Of a DNA stretch of 64,000 nt, positions 9,069-18,199 are shown in pieces. The stretch is from Microvirga sp. ACRRW. Its GTDB lineage: Bacteria; Pseudomonadota; Alphaproteobacteria; Rhizobiales; Beijerinckiaceae. Location: assembly GCF_022346925.1 (NCBI RefSeq), contig NZ_JAKRNJ010000001.1, positions 620,001 through 684,000 on the forward strand, in the 5' to 3' direction. Made by a program: the position numbers and the translations under genes. The first letter of the stretch is position 1. Each line of letters begins with the position of its first letter. Under the pieces are notes generated by a model. It was not told where the DNA came from. It did not search any database and saw nothing but the letters and a program-made list of their open reading frames with translations.

Positions 9069-9111
9069 CGCATGAACATGCGCTTGTAGCGTCCCTGCAT
9101 AAACCGGTTTA
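9069..9111. promoter_or_regulatory. Two palindromic elements upstream of the BenE-type gene
   Basis: CGCATGAACATGCG at 9069-9082 (CGCATG inverted around AA) and the perfect palindrome TAAACCGGTTTA at 9100-9111 lie 60 and 31 bases before the ATG at 9142. They look like operator sites for a dimeric regulator; the regulator is not adjacent. Confidence 0.4.
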
Positions 9112-9141
9112 AACAGCAGAGCTTCTTTCTGGGATTCAGCC

Positions 9142-10302
9142 ATGCGCCTGTCGATCATCACATCAGCCGTCGTCGCGGCCCTTGTGGGCTTCGGCAGCAC
9201 GATTGCCATCATCATCGCGGCGGCTCAGGCCGTGGGTGCGGATGCAGCGCAGACCACGTCCTGGGTCGCGGCGCTTTGCCTGGCGACGGGTGCCACGAGC
9301 GGCTTTTTGAGCGTTCGTTACAAAATGCCCGTGGTCGCAGCCTGGTCGACGCCCGGTGCCGCGCTGATCGCATCCTCCAGCGGCATATCCATTCATGCGG
9401 CCGTGGGCTGCTTTCTGCTGGCCGGTTTCCTCATCGTGCTGGCGGCTTTCGTGAAGCCGTTCGGCCGCTTGATCGAGAAGATTCCGGCCTCGATTGCCGC
9501 CGCGATGCTCGCGGGGATCCTGATCCAATTCGTGATTGCGGTTTTCGTGAGCGCGCAGGTAGCGCCGGGCCTCGTGCTGCCCTTGGTCGGGATTTTCCTC
9601 GTGGTCCGGCTGTTCAATCCGGCGCTTGCCGTGCTGGCGGTCCTCTTCGTGGGCTTGGGAATCGCCTTCGGCGGCGGCCTCGCCCGTCCCCTCTCCTCCG
9701 ATTTCAGCATCTCGTCGCTGACCTTCATCGCTCCATCCTGGGAGCCCATAGCCCTCATCGGCCTCGGCCTGCCGCTCTTTCTGGTGACCATGGCGTCCCA
9801 GAACCTCCCGGGCTTCGCGGTGCTGCGGGCCTCCGGCTACACCCCTCCGACTCGTCCGATTCTCGCGGTGACGGGATTGGCCTCCATGCTGACCGCGATT
9901 TTCGGGGCCCATACCAGCAATCTCGCGGCCATTTCCGCCGCTATCTGCACGGGGCCCGATACCCATCCCGATCCGGGCAAGCGTTGGATGGTCGGGCCTT
10001 TCTACATGCTGAGCTATGTAGTCATCGCTGCTTTCAGCGCCGCCCTCATCGGCTTGATGGCGGCCCTGCCGCCGGAACTCATCAAGACCGTTGCGGGGCT
10101 CGCCCTCATGGGAGCTTTCGCGGGAGCCCTAGGCTCAGCCCTGTCGGATGAGCCCAAGCGCTTCCCCGCCGTGCTGACCCTGGCCGTCACGGCCTCCGGC
10201 ATCACTCTTTATGGAATCGGCTCCGCCTTCTGGGGATTGGCCGCAGGCCTCATTGCACTAGCCCTCGACGCCCTGATCGTCCAGCTCCGCAAGCGTGGCT
10301 GA
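9142..10302 (+). CDS. BenE-family transporter (benzoate/H+ symporter family)
   Basis: A 386-residue polytopic inner-membrane protein with about 11-12 hydrophobic segments. It shows BenE family features: the N-terminal AIIIAAAQAVGA stretch, MPVVAAWSTPGAALIASS, and FGAHTSNLAAISAAICTGPDTHPDP in the second half. BenE members import benzoate with protons, but many alphaproteobacterial members have no linked aromatic pathway and unknown substrate. No benzoate catabolism genes are nearby, so the substrate is open. Transcribed alone from a region with two palindromes. Confidence 0.85.
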   Translation: MRLSIITSAVVAALVGFGSTIAIIIAAAQAVGADAAQTTSWVAALCLATGATSGFLSVRYKMPVVAAWSTPGAALIASSSGISIHAAVGCFLLAGFLIVLAAFVKPFGRLIEKIPASIAAAMLAGILIQFVIAVFVSAQVAPGLVLPLVGIFLVVRLFNPALAVLAVLFVGLGIAFGGGLARPLSSDFSISSLTFIAPSWEPIALIGLGLPLFLVTMASQNLPGFAVLRASGYTPPTRPILAVTGLASMLTAIFGAHTSNLAAISAAICTGPDTHPDPGKRWMVGPFYMLSYVVIAAFSAALIGLMAALPPELIKTVAGLALMGAFAGALGSALSDEPKRFPAVLTLAVTASGITLYGIGSAFWGLAAGLIALALDALIVQLRKRG

Positions 10303-10364
10303 TCTGGACGGCGGCTCCCGCTACGGTTAATGTTTCATTACCGATAAGAAGAACGGGAGCCTTC

Positions 10365-10868
10365 ATGGCCGGGACGAAACACTGGGGGCGGCTTGCCGCA
10401 ATCGCGATGACGATGACTTTGGGCGCCTGCCAGGGCTCCCTCGTGAGCGGCTCACCCGAAGGCGTACCGGTGGCGGTCGAGAGCATCGATGGAGCCCCTG
10501 CCCCGGTCCAGACGGCCCTGCTGGGCGAGCTGACGAATGCGGCCTCCGACCGCAAGGTCGAGCTCGTCGGCACCGGCGCCCAGGCCCGGTACCGGGTCCG
10601 CGGCTACCTCTCCACGACCACCGAAGAGGGGGAAACCAAGGTTTCCTACGTCTGGGACGTATTCGACGCTCAGAAGCGCCGCGCGAAGCGGCTCGAGAGT
10701 TCGCGTGCCGTCACCCTCGCCTCCGGCTCGATCTCGGCCATCGACAAGGGAACCTTGGCCAAGCTCGCCCAGTCCAGCATGGACGAGATCGCCGAGTTCC
10801 TGAGCAATTCGAAATCCGTCCAGACCGCTGAAGTCACGGACGACGACAGCTCAGTGGCCCTGCAGTGA
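10365..10868 (+). CDS. Lipoprotein of unknown function
   Basis: A 167-residue protein with an N-terminal signal and lipobox (LGAC at about residues 19-22). The mature part has a short alternating hydrophobic pattern (ARYRVRGYLSTT, KVSYVWDVFDA) suggesting a small beta-rich domain, then an acidic Ser/Asp-rich tail. The start is an ATG after GGGAG. It is transcribed alone between the BenE-type gene and prs. I do not recognise a characterised family. Confidence 0.7.
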   Translation: MAGTKHWGRLAAIAMTMTLGACQGSLVSGSPEGVPVAVESIDGAPAPVQTALLGELTNAASDRKVELVGTGAQARYRVRGYLSTTTEEGETKVSYVWDVFDAQKRRAKRLESSRAVTLASGSISAIDKGTLAKLAQSSMDEIAEFLSNSKSVQTAEVTDDDSSVALQ

Positions 10869-11021
10869 CCGCATGGCCGCACTTCCAGATTGCGGCACTT
10901 CTTCAACACGACTCGTATTGTGACGGTTTGATATCGCTGCTAAGAGCCTTGCGCCTGACCGCGCAAAGGTCGAAAGATGCGCAGTGGGCTCGACCAGTCA
11001 CTCAAAGCTAGAGTTGCTTGC

Positions 11022-11954
<933 letters not shown>

Positions 11955-11979
11955 GCAAAAAAGCAAGTCGCGTCTCTTC

Positions 11980-12013
11980 AAAAAACACTTCGGTCACCAC
12001 CGAAGTGTTTTTT
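11980..12013 (+). terminator. Terminator after prs
   Basis: AAAAAACACTTCGG and CCGAAGTGTTTTTT form a perfect 14-pair stem with a six-base loop. The A and T tracts make it usable on both strands. Confidence 0.9.
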
Positions 12014-12072
12014 GTTTTCCGGCACAGTAGCATCGGCGAAGCCTCTTGCCGTCACGCTCGAAGAGGCTTCCC

Positions 12073-12723
12073 ATGGATCACACGCCTGCACCGAACATTC
12101 CGGTCCACCGGATCATCGACCCACCCGTGCTGTATTTCGGCACACCTGTCGTCCTGCTCACCACTCTCAACTTGGACGGGTCGCCTAATATCTCGCCCAT
12201 GTCCTCCGCCTGGGCTTTGAATGACAGGATCGTTCTGGGCCTGGCCACCAATGGCCAGGGCAGCGAGAATGCCGTCCGAGAAGGCGAATGTGTCATCAAC
12301 TACGCCCCGGCGAGCCTTTGGGAGAAGGTGGAGCGGTTGGCCCGCACCACCGGACGCAATCCGGTGCCGGAATACAAGGCTGCGGGAGGTTACTATTACG
12401 AGCCCCACAAGTTCGATGCCGCCGGGCTGACGCCTCTTCCCTCCGACATCGTAGGTCCTCCGCGCATCGCTGAATGCCCGTTCCAGATCGAAGCCCGGAT
12501 CGTCGCGGCCCACGCAAGCGACGGGCATCCCTGGACCATCGGCTGTGAGCACGCCTTCGCGATCATCGAGGCTCAAGCCCTGCGCGTTCATGCCCATGAG
12601 GAGGCCACTTTGGCGGGCACGGACCACGTAGATGTCAGTCGCTGGAAGCCCCTTCTCTACGTTTTTCGCCACTATCTCGAGGTCGGGCGGGACTTGGGCC
12701 GGACCTTCAAGGCTACAGCCTGA
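12073..12723 (+). CDS. Flavin reductase-like FMN-binding split-barrel protein
   Basis: A protein of 216 residues with the flavin reductase-like split-barrel pattern: a strand with LTTLNLDGSPNISPMSSAW, then IVLGLATNGQGSENAVREG, and CVINYAPASLWEKVERLA. Such proteins bind FMN and either reduce free flavin or use it on a small substrate; the exact role is not deducible here. The ATG at 12073 follows AGAGG at seven bases and is preferred over one nine codons upstream. It is transcribed alone after the prs terminator. Confidence 0.75.
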   Translation: MDHTPAPNIPVHRIIDPPVLYFGTPVVLLTTLNLDGSPNISPMSSAWALNDRIVLGLATNGQGSENAVREGECVINYAPASLWEKVERLARTTGRNPVPEYKAAGGYYYEPHKFDAAGLTPLPSDIVGPPRIAECPFQIEARIVAAHASDGHPWTIGCEHAFAIIEAQALRVHAHEEATLAGTDHVDVSRWKPLLYVFRHYLEVGRDLGRTFKATA

Positions 12724-12740
12724 GAACCCCTGTCAAAGAG

Positions 12741-12769
12741 TTGCATTTCAAGGCCCTTTCCCCTATAAG
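12741..12769 (+). promoter_or_regulatory. Probable sigma-70 promoter of the rplY-pth-ychF unit
   Basis: TTGCAT and TATAAG are separated by exactly 17 bases. The predicted transcript would carry a leader of about 115 bases before the rplY ATG. Confidence 0.6.
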
Positions 12770-12893
12770 CCGCCTCGCGCCCGCTCGACACCCTTGGAGG
12801 CACGGGCGCGGACCTCATGGCCGCCGGTAGATTTCCTTGATGGAAGCCTGGGCGGCCATCGGTTTTCTAATCACCCTTTTAAGGACCACGACC

Positions 12894-13505
12894 ATGAGCG
12901 AAATTAAGCAAATCAAGGCCGTGGCGCGCGACCGGAGCGGCAAGGGGGCCGCCCGGGCCGTTCGTCGCCAAGGCCAAGTTCCTGCCGTTATCTACGGCGC
13001 CGGTCAGCCCGCCCAGGCGATTGCTCTCGACTTCAACCAGACGAAGCAGCTGATCTTCGCTGGCCACTTCCTGACCACGATCTTCGACATCGACGTCGGC
13101 GGCAAGACGGTCCGCGCCATTCCGCGCGACTACCAGCTCGACCCGGTGCGCGACTTCCCCGTGCACATCGACTTCCTGCGTGTCGCCAAGGGCCAGACCA
13201 TCAAGGTCGTGGTTCCGGTCCACGTTGTCGGCCAGGAGAAGAGCCCCGGCGTGAAGCGCGGCGGCACGATCCAGATCGTCGAGCACTCGGTTGAGCTCGC
13301 GGTTTCGCCCGACGCGATCCCCGACTTCATCGAGGCTTCGGTCGAAGGCCTCGACATCGGCTCCTCGGTTCACCTGAACGACATCAAGCTGCCGAAGGGC
13401 GCGAAGGCCACCTCCTCGGAGAACGCCACCCTCGTCACCGTCGTGGCCCCGACCGGCCTGAAGGAAGAAGAGGCTGCTCCGGCTGCTGAAGGCACCGCTG
13501 CCTAA
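12894..13505 (+). CDS. rplY: 50S ribosomal protein L25/general stress protein Ctc
   Basis: Binds 5S rRNA in the large subunit. The 203-residue form has the N-terminal L25 domain (SGKGAARAVRRQGQVPAVIYG) plus the C-terminal beta domain (VDFLRV..., EHSVELAV..., GLDIGSSVHLNDIKLPKG), that is, the longer CTC type usual in Alphaproteobacteria. The ATG follows AAGGA. It stands directly before pth and ychF, a common translation-related cluster. The alanine- and glutamate-rich tail (EEEAAPAAEGTAA) is typical. Confidence 0.95.
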   Translation: MSEIKQIKAVARDRSGKGAARAVRRQGQVPAVIYGAGQPAQAIALDFNQTKQLIFAGHFLTTIFDIDVGGKTVRAIPRDYQLDPVRDFPVHIDFLRVAKGQTIKVVVPVHVVGQEKSPGVKRGGTIQIVEHSVELAVSPDAIPDFIEASVEGLDIGSSVHLNDIKLPKGAKATSSENATLVTVVAPTGLKEEEAAPAAEGTAA

Positions 13506-13544
13506 TCAGCTTTGATCGGGCGTTCTAGCCCATCGATCGGCTTC

Positions 13545-13573
13545 AACGCTCCGACCGCAAGGCCGGAGCGTTT
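13545..13573 (+). terminator. Intercistronic hairpin between rplY and pth
   Basis: AACGCTCCG pairs with CGGAGCGTT over ten bases, followed by only three T. It may be a partial terminator or processing hairpin that lowers pth expression relative to rplY. Confidence 0.5.
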
Positions 13574-13593
13574 CATTATGAGAAGACCTTGCG

Positions 13594-14217
13594 ATGCGCC
13601 TTTTCGTCGGCCTTGGTAATCCCGGTTCGCGCTACGCCAGAAACCGCCACAATATCGGTTTCATGGCTGTGGACGAGATTGCGCGCGTTCATAACGCGGG
13701 TCCTTGGCGCAAGCGTTTTCAGGGCGAGACGGCGGATGCGGTGATCGGCGGCGAGAAGGTGATGCTGTTGAAGCCTCAGACCTTCATGAACCTATCAGGC
13801 CAATCGGTGGGAGAAGCGCAGAACTTCTTCAAGATCCCGCTGAACGACGTGACGGTTTTCTACGACGAACTCGATCTTCCGCCCGCGAAATTGCGCGTGA
13901 AGATCGGCGGCGGCAATGCAGGCCATAACGGCCTGCGCTCGATTTCCGCCCATTGCGGCAACGATTATCGTCGCGTGCGGCTCGGCATCGGCCATCCCGG
14001 CCACAAGCCGCTCGTGCAGCACCATGTGCTGGGCGACTTCGGAAAAAGCGAAGAGGCATGGGTCGAAGACCTATGCCGCATCATCGCGGACAATTCTGCT
14101 CTCCTCGCCAAGGGTGAGGACGGAAGTTTTCAGAACAAGGTCCACCTCGCCATGGAGGCGAGAGGCTGGACGGACGTGAAACGGCCTGGAGAACAGGCCG
14201 CCTCAAAAAAGGAGTGA
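13594..14217 (+). CDS. pth: Peptidyl-tRNA hydrolase
   Basis: Frees tRNA from peptidyl-tRNA that drops off the ribosome. The family signatures [21 protein letters not shown] (catalytic histidine in RHNIGF), [13 protein letters not shown] and [11 protein letters not shown] are present. It is 207 residues, slightly longer than the E. coli enzyme owing to a C-terminal extension seen in relatives. It lies between rplY and ychF; ychF begins five bases after its stop. Confidence 0.96.
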   Translation: MRLFVGLGNPGSRYARNRHNIGFMAVDEIARVHNAGPWRKRFQGETADAVIGGEKVMLLKPQTFMNLSGQSVGEAQNFFKIPLNDVTVFYDELDLPPAKLRVKIGGGNAGHNGLRSISAHCGNDYRRVRLGIGHPGHKPLVQHHVLGDFGKSEEAWVEDLCRIIADNSALLAKGEDGSFQNKVHLAMEARGWTDVKRPGEQAASKKE

Positions 14218-14221
14218 GGCC

Positions 14222-15319
14222 ATGGGCTTCAAGATGGGCATCGTCGGCCTGCCGAACGTGGGCAAGTCCACCCTCTTCAACGCGCTGACGCAGACCGCTG
14301 CGGCGCAGGCTGCGAACTATCCGTTCTGCACCATCGAGCCGAATGTGGGCGACGTGGCCGTGCCGGACGACCGGCTCGATCAGTTGGCCGGCATCGCGGG
14401 CTCGGCGCAGATCATTCCGACGCGCCTCACCTTCGTGGACATCGCCGGCCTCGTGCGCGGCGCGTCGCGCGGTGAAGGCCTCGGCAACCAGTTCCTCGCC
14501 AACATCCGCGAAGTCGACGCCATCGCTCACGTGGTGCGCTGCTTCGAGGACACGGACATCACGCACGTCGAAGGCAAGATCGACCCCATTGCCGACATCG
14601 AGACCATCGAGACCGAGCTGATGCTCGCCGATCTCGACAGCCTCGAGAAGCGCGTCACCGCGCTCGAGAAGAAGGCCAAGGGCAACGACAAGGAAGCGAA
14701 GGAAACGCTCGACCTCGTGAACCGCTGCCTACCGCTTCTGCGCGACGGCAAGCCTGCCCGTATCGTGGAGCGCAAGCCCGAGGAAGAGCGCCTGTTCCAG
14801 ATGCTCGGCCTTCTCTCCTCCAAGCCAGTTCTTTACGTCTGCAACGTGGAAGAATCCTCCGCCGATAAGGGCAACGGCTTCTCCGCCAAGGTGTTCGAGC
14901 GCGCGAAGGAAGAGGGCGCGAAGGCCGTCGTGGTTTCCGCCAAGATCGAAAGCGAGATCGCCGTTCTGCCGCCCGAGGAGCAGAAGGAATATCTCGAAGC
15001 CGTCGGCCTTGAGGAACCCGGCCTCAACCGCGTGATCCGCGCGGGCTACGAGCTGCTCGGCCTCATCACCTACTTCACCGTGGGCCCGAAGGAAGCACGT
15101 GCCTGGACGATCACCAAGAGCACCAAGGCTCCCGGTGCCGCCGGCGTGATCCATACGGATTTCGAGAAGGGCTTCATCCGCGCCGAGACCATCGCCTACG
15201 CCGATTACGTGTCGCTGAAAGGCGAAGCGGGCGCACGCGATGCGGGCAAGCTGCGGCTCGAAGGCAAGGAATACGTCGTCCAGGACGGCGACGTGATGCA
15301 CTTCCGCTTCAACACTTAA
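14222..15319 (+). CDS. ychF: Ribosome-binding ATPase YchF (Obg family)
   Basis: A 365-residue OLA1/YchF protein: a TRAFAC-class NTPase that prefers ATP and binds 70S ribosomes, linked to stress responses. G1 is [12 protein letters not shown]3 [20 protein letters not shown]; the NKxD motif is replaced as usual in this subfamily (YVCNVEE), which explains ATP preference. A C-terminal TGS domain ([27 protein letters not shown] region) is complete. It is the last gene of the rplY-pth-ychF unit. Confidence 0.95.
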   Translation: MGFKMGIVGLPNVGKSTLFNALTQTAAAQAANYPFCTIEPNVGDVAVPDDRLDQLAGIAGSAQIIPTRLTFVDIAGLVRGASRGEGLGNQFLANIREVDAIAHVVRCFEDTDITHVEGKIDPIADIETIETELMLADLDSLEKRVTALEKKAKGNDKEAKETLDLVNRCLPLLRDGKPARIVERKPEEERLFQMLGLLSSKPVLYVCNVEESSADKGNGFSAKVFERAKEEGAKAVVVSAKIESEIAVLPPEEQKEYLEAVGLEEPGLNRVIRAGYELLGLITYFTVGPKEARAWTITKSTKAPGAAGVIHTDFEKGFIRAETIAYADYVSLKGEAGARDAGKLRLEGKEYVVQDGDVMHFRFNT

Positions 15320-15333
15320 AAATCTGTCGGAAT

Positions 15334-15363
15334 CCTGAACGCGCTCTTTTCAGTGCGTTCAGG
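15334..15363 (+). terminator. Inverted repeat after ychF
   Basis: CCTGAACGC and GCGTTCAGG form a perfect nine-pair stem with a 12-base loop but have no T tract. It may stabilise the 3' end or act as a weak terminator. Confidence 0.45.
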
Positions 15364-15401
15364 CACATCCTGCTTTGATGACTGTATGGAGAATATGTCC
15401 C

Positions 15402-15566
15402 ATGCAGAATGTTTTTGAAAACGCCATGGCAACGTTTGTTTTACCCGGTCTCGGAACCGCCGAGTTTTTTGTCGCGATCCTCGTGGCCTGCGGCCTCGCC
15501 ATGATCGCCATTTCGTCCCTGCTGCCGAAGAGCACTGCCGACGAATTGGAATGGTGGGAGCGCTAA
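15402..15566 (+). CDS. Small single-pass membrane protein
   Basis: A 54-residue product with one hydrophobic segment (FFVAILVACGLAMIAISSLL) and an acidic C-terminus (ADELEWWER). The ATG at 15402 follows GGAG at ten bases; an earlier in-frame ATG at 15375 has no visible ribosome site. Function unknown; the family is not recognised. Confidence 0.55.
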   Translation: MQNVFENAMATFVLPGLGTAEFFVAILVACGLAMIAISSLLPKSTADELEWWER

Positions 15567-15582
15567 GCTCTTCGCTGAGTTC

Positions 15583-16065
15583 TTAAGGTAGCCGCAAAGC
15601 TTTTGGGCCGATGCCGAGCCCGATTTGTAGGCTCTCCGCGATGCGCTGCGCGCGGACGATGAAGAACTCCGCTGCATCGGGCTCGAAGATCTCCCGCGCC
15701 GTCTTCTCGAACAGATCGAGCCAGCGCGTGAACAGCTCAGGTGTCAGCGCCAAACCGAAATGCGCCGCCTGCGGCTTGCCGCTGTAGCGCGCCGTCCTCA
15801 AGGCAATCGAGGACCAGAAATCCACCATGATCGCCAGATGCTCGCTCCATCGGCTCGACAGGGCATTGTGAAAGATGGGACCGAGTTCAGGGTCTTTCAG
15901 CACACGGTCGTAGAACGTGACGACAAGCTCACGGATCATCTCTTCCGTCACGCCCTCGGCGGGCGCGATGAGGGGAATGCTGCGGCCTGTCGGAATGTGC
16001 TGAGTCAAAGAAACCTCTCCTCTTCGCAGAACGGGATGGAAAGCAGATGCTCCCATCCCGGTCAA
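15583..16065 (-). CDS. Group III truncated hemoglobin
   Basis: A small 2-on-2 globin of the group III type, likely binding O2, NO or related ligands. Visible are the helix pattern VTEEMIRELVVTFYDRVLKDPELGPIF, H at SSRWSEHLAIMVDFWSS and the proximal-histidine region KPQAAHFGLALTPELFTRWLDLFE. The frame allows an ATG at 16065, but a TTG at about 16008, directly behind GGAGAGG, would remove about 19 poorly conserved residues and may be the true start. It lies just downstream of a polytopic membrane protein on the same strand. Confidence 0.85.
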   Translation of the reverse strand: MTGMGASAFHPVLRRGEVSLTQHIPTGRSIPLIAPAEGVTEEMIRELVVTFYDRVLKDPELGPIFHNALSSRWSEHLAIMVDFWSSIALRTARYSGKPQAAHFGLALTPELFTRWLDLFEKTAREIFEPDAAEFFIVRAQRIAESLQIGLGIGPKALRLP

Positions 16066-16120
16066 ATGTCTTTGCTGAAGATCAAACCAGATCGCTCATA
16101 GCGGCCTGGCTTGAGGTTGG

Positions 16121-17275
16121 TCAGTGATGGCTGTGAGGAGCAACTTGGACAGCCTGAGATCCGTGCGGGTGCTCCTTGTTGGGAGTGTGGGTACTCAGCT
16201 CCGTGGGCTGATAGTCCGCTCCCTCCAAACCATAGAACACGCCGTGCAATCCCCAATAGCCGGTGACGAACACCACGAGAGCAACCGCGAGACCGGCGGG
16301 AACCGAAGCCATGTTGCCGAAGCGGGGCAGCGTGCGCGGCATCTTCACGGCAACGACCTTAGCCTCGCGGCAGGGATCGGCGGCGACAAGGAAGAGCGAC
16401 GCCATGATCATGGCGTGACCGACAAGGTCGATGCGGCCAAACGGATAAACCGCGGTGAAGAAGATCAGCAGCAGCGACACGGCCGAGAGACGACGCACCA
16501 TGGGCGTCCAGAGCAGGCCGAAGCCGAGGGTGAACTCAGACACGCCGGCCATGGGGATGAACACATCGCGCGGCATGCCGAAGGTCAGGAAGGGCTTCTC
16601 CTCGACGAGCGGATAGAACCAGTCCGGATAGGCGAATTTCTCCAGGCTCGACCACATGAGAGCAATCGCAATGCCCCAGCGCAGAGCCATGAACCGGCGC
16701 GCATGCCACTTCGGGTTATCCGTCGAGGCCATCACAAGATAAGCAGCAACGCCAACGCCGAGCGCGAGATAGTCGAGCAGGTGGAAGAGATCGTACTCAC
16801 GCAGGGCCACAACCCAGAGAGCGATGATGCCAGCCGCCGCAATCGGCATGGTCCGGCGCGAGAACACGCAGATCGCAATCAGCAGCTGCGCCCAGGAGAT
16901 GAGTTCCGAATTCGTCTTCAGGTCGGGTGTGAGATAGATGCCGCCCACCGCGAAGATGGCGACGAAGAAACCGCCGATGGCGACGCGCATGAAATCGTCG
17001 CCACGGTTCCAGAGCGGCGCACTGATACGGTCAAGCCCGGACAGGACACCGCGACCGATGAAGGTGCGCTCGACCGCGAGCGTGGCCAGGAAGAAAGCGA
17101 GCACGAGGCCGATGCCTGTCCAGAACCAAGTGTTTGTCAGGGTCGCGCTGATCGGCTGCGGGGTCGCATCGACAATGTAGGGAGCAAACCACTTCACATG
17201 CGCTTCGGCGGGAAGCGCCCAGATTGCCGCTCCGAGAGCGGCAAGAACTCCGCCAACTCGCTTCGTATTCGTCAT
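16121..17275 (-). CDS. Polytopic membrane protein with signal peptide and His-rich tail
   Basis: A 384-residue protein with an N-terminal signal peptide ending near LPAEAHVKW, then about eight to nine hydrophobic segments, and a histidine-rich C-terminus (HTPNKEHPHGSQ, APHSHH). Motifs such as MALRWGIAIALMWSSLEKFAYP and GVSEFTLGFGLLWTP recall DoxX-like membrane proteins, but the match is loose. The start (ATG at 17275) follows AGGA at five bases. It is followed by the truncated hemoglobin gene, suggesting a role in respiration, gas ligands or metal handling. Function not established. Confidence 0.65.
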   Translation of the reverse strand: MTNTKRVGGVLAALGAAIWALPAEAHVKWFAPYIVDATPQPISATLTNTWFWTGIGLVLAFFLATLAVERTFIGRGVLSGLDRISAPLWNRGDDFMRVAIGGFFVAIFAVGGIYLTPDLKTNSELISWAQLLIAICVFSRRTMPIAAAGIIALWVVALREYDLFHLLDYLALGVGVAAYLVMASTDNPKWHARRFMALRWGIAIALMWSSLEKFAYPDWFYPLVEEKPFLTFGMPRDVFIPMAGVSEFTLGFGLLWTPMVRRLSAVSLLLIFFTAVYPFGRIDLVGHAMIMASLFLVAADPCREAKVVAVKMPRTLPRFGNMASVPAGLAVALVVFVTGYWGLHGVFYGLEGADYQPTELSTHTPNKEHPHGSQAVQVAPHSHH

Positions 17276-17489
17276 GATATCCTCGTGACTCGGGTACAAA
17301 TCTTTTCAGGTCGCGAGGGAAATACTCCTGCATCGGAATAACGGAAATTCAGATCAAGTGCCTAAGGGATTCCCCTATAAGGCCAGAGGCTTGGCCATTG
17401 GCGTGGCATTTTGCCCTTCCCTCTCTAACATCTTCTGAGGATCGTTCGCCTACCTTGAGCGTTGAGCTTTGAAGGCATTCTTCATTCCC

Positions 17490-18167
17490 ATGCATCTTAT
17501 TCGCCGCCATTCCTGGGATCTCACCCCTTCCGAAGCCATCACCCTTCAGCAGGAGCTGAGGCGAGAAGTCGTGGCCGACCGGCCCATCGATCTCGATGCA
17601 GTCAAGCTCGTGGCGGGGGTCGATGTGAGCGTGAAGAACGAACAGTCGCAGGCCGCCATCGTCGTCGTGACCTATCCTGGCTTTCTGCACGTCGAGACGG
17701 TGCTGGCGCAGCGCCCGACGCCGTTTCCTTATGTGCCCGGCCTGCTGAGCTTTCGCGAAGGGCCGGTGCTTGAGGAGGCGTTCGAGAAACTGAAGTCAGA
17801 GCCGGACGTGTTCCTTTTCGACGGCATGGGTATTGCACACCCGCGCCGCATCGGCATCGCGAGCCATATGGGCCTGTGGCTGCAGCGCCCCACCATCGGC
17901 TGCGGCAAGACCCTGCTCTGCGGTCGCTACAAGGATCTCGGCGAGGAAAAGGGGTCGGCCGCACCCCTCATCGACCGGAAGGAAACCATCGGCGTGGCGC
18001 TCCGCACCCGCACGGCCAAGAATCCGATGTTCATCTCGCCCGGGCATTTGGCGGATATTCCCACCGCGGCTGAACTCGTGCTGCGTTGCTCTCCAAAGTA
18101 TCGCTTGCCCGAACCGATCCGCCTGGCGCACAACGCAGCTGGACAGTTCAGTCCCCTACTGGTCTGA
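17490..18167 (+). CDS. nfi: Endonuclease V (deoxyribonuclease V)
   Basis: Cleaves DNA one nucleotide 3' of deoxyinosine and other deaminated bases. The catalytic core is visible: GVDVS (first Asp), PYVPGLLSFREGP (Glu), FDGMGIAHPRRIGIASHMG (Asp and His) and the lysine in GCGKTLLCG. Length is about 225 residues, normal for the family. I prefer the ATG at 17490; a TTG seven codons upstream is also open. It is the first gene of a plus-strand pair with the MaoC protein 32 bases downstream. Confidence 0.93.
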   Translation: MHLIRRHSWDLTPSEAITLQQELRREVVADRPIDLDAVKLVAGVDVSVKNEQSQAAIVVVTYPGFLHVETVLAQRPTPFPYVPGLLSFREGPVLEEAFEKLKSEPDVFLFDGMGIAHPRRIGIASHMGLWLQRPTIGCGKTLLCGRYKDLGEEKGSAAPLIDRKETIGVALRTRTAKNPMFISPGHLADIPTAAELVLRCSPKYRLPEPIRLAHNAAGQFSPLLV

Positions 18168-18199
18168 GTCCAAGCGCAGAAACCCGCATAGAGCGAGCC

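Noticed and set aside
9163-10151. Long open frames overlapping the BenE-type gene on both strands
   Set aside because: They are low-complexity Arg-rich translations typical of shadows of a GC-rich gene.
17820-17865. Met in the FDGMG motif of endonuclease V, where E. coli has His
   Set aside because: This position varies in the family; the catalytic Asp, the following HPRR histidine and the lysine are all present.
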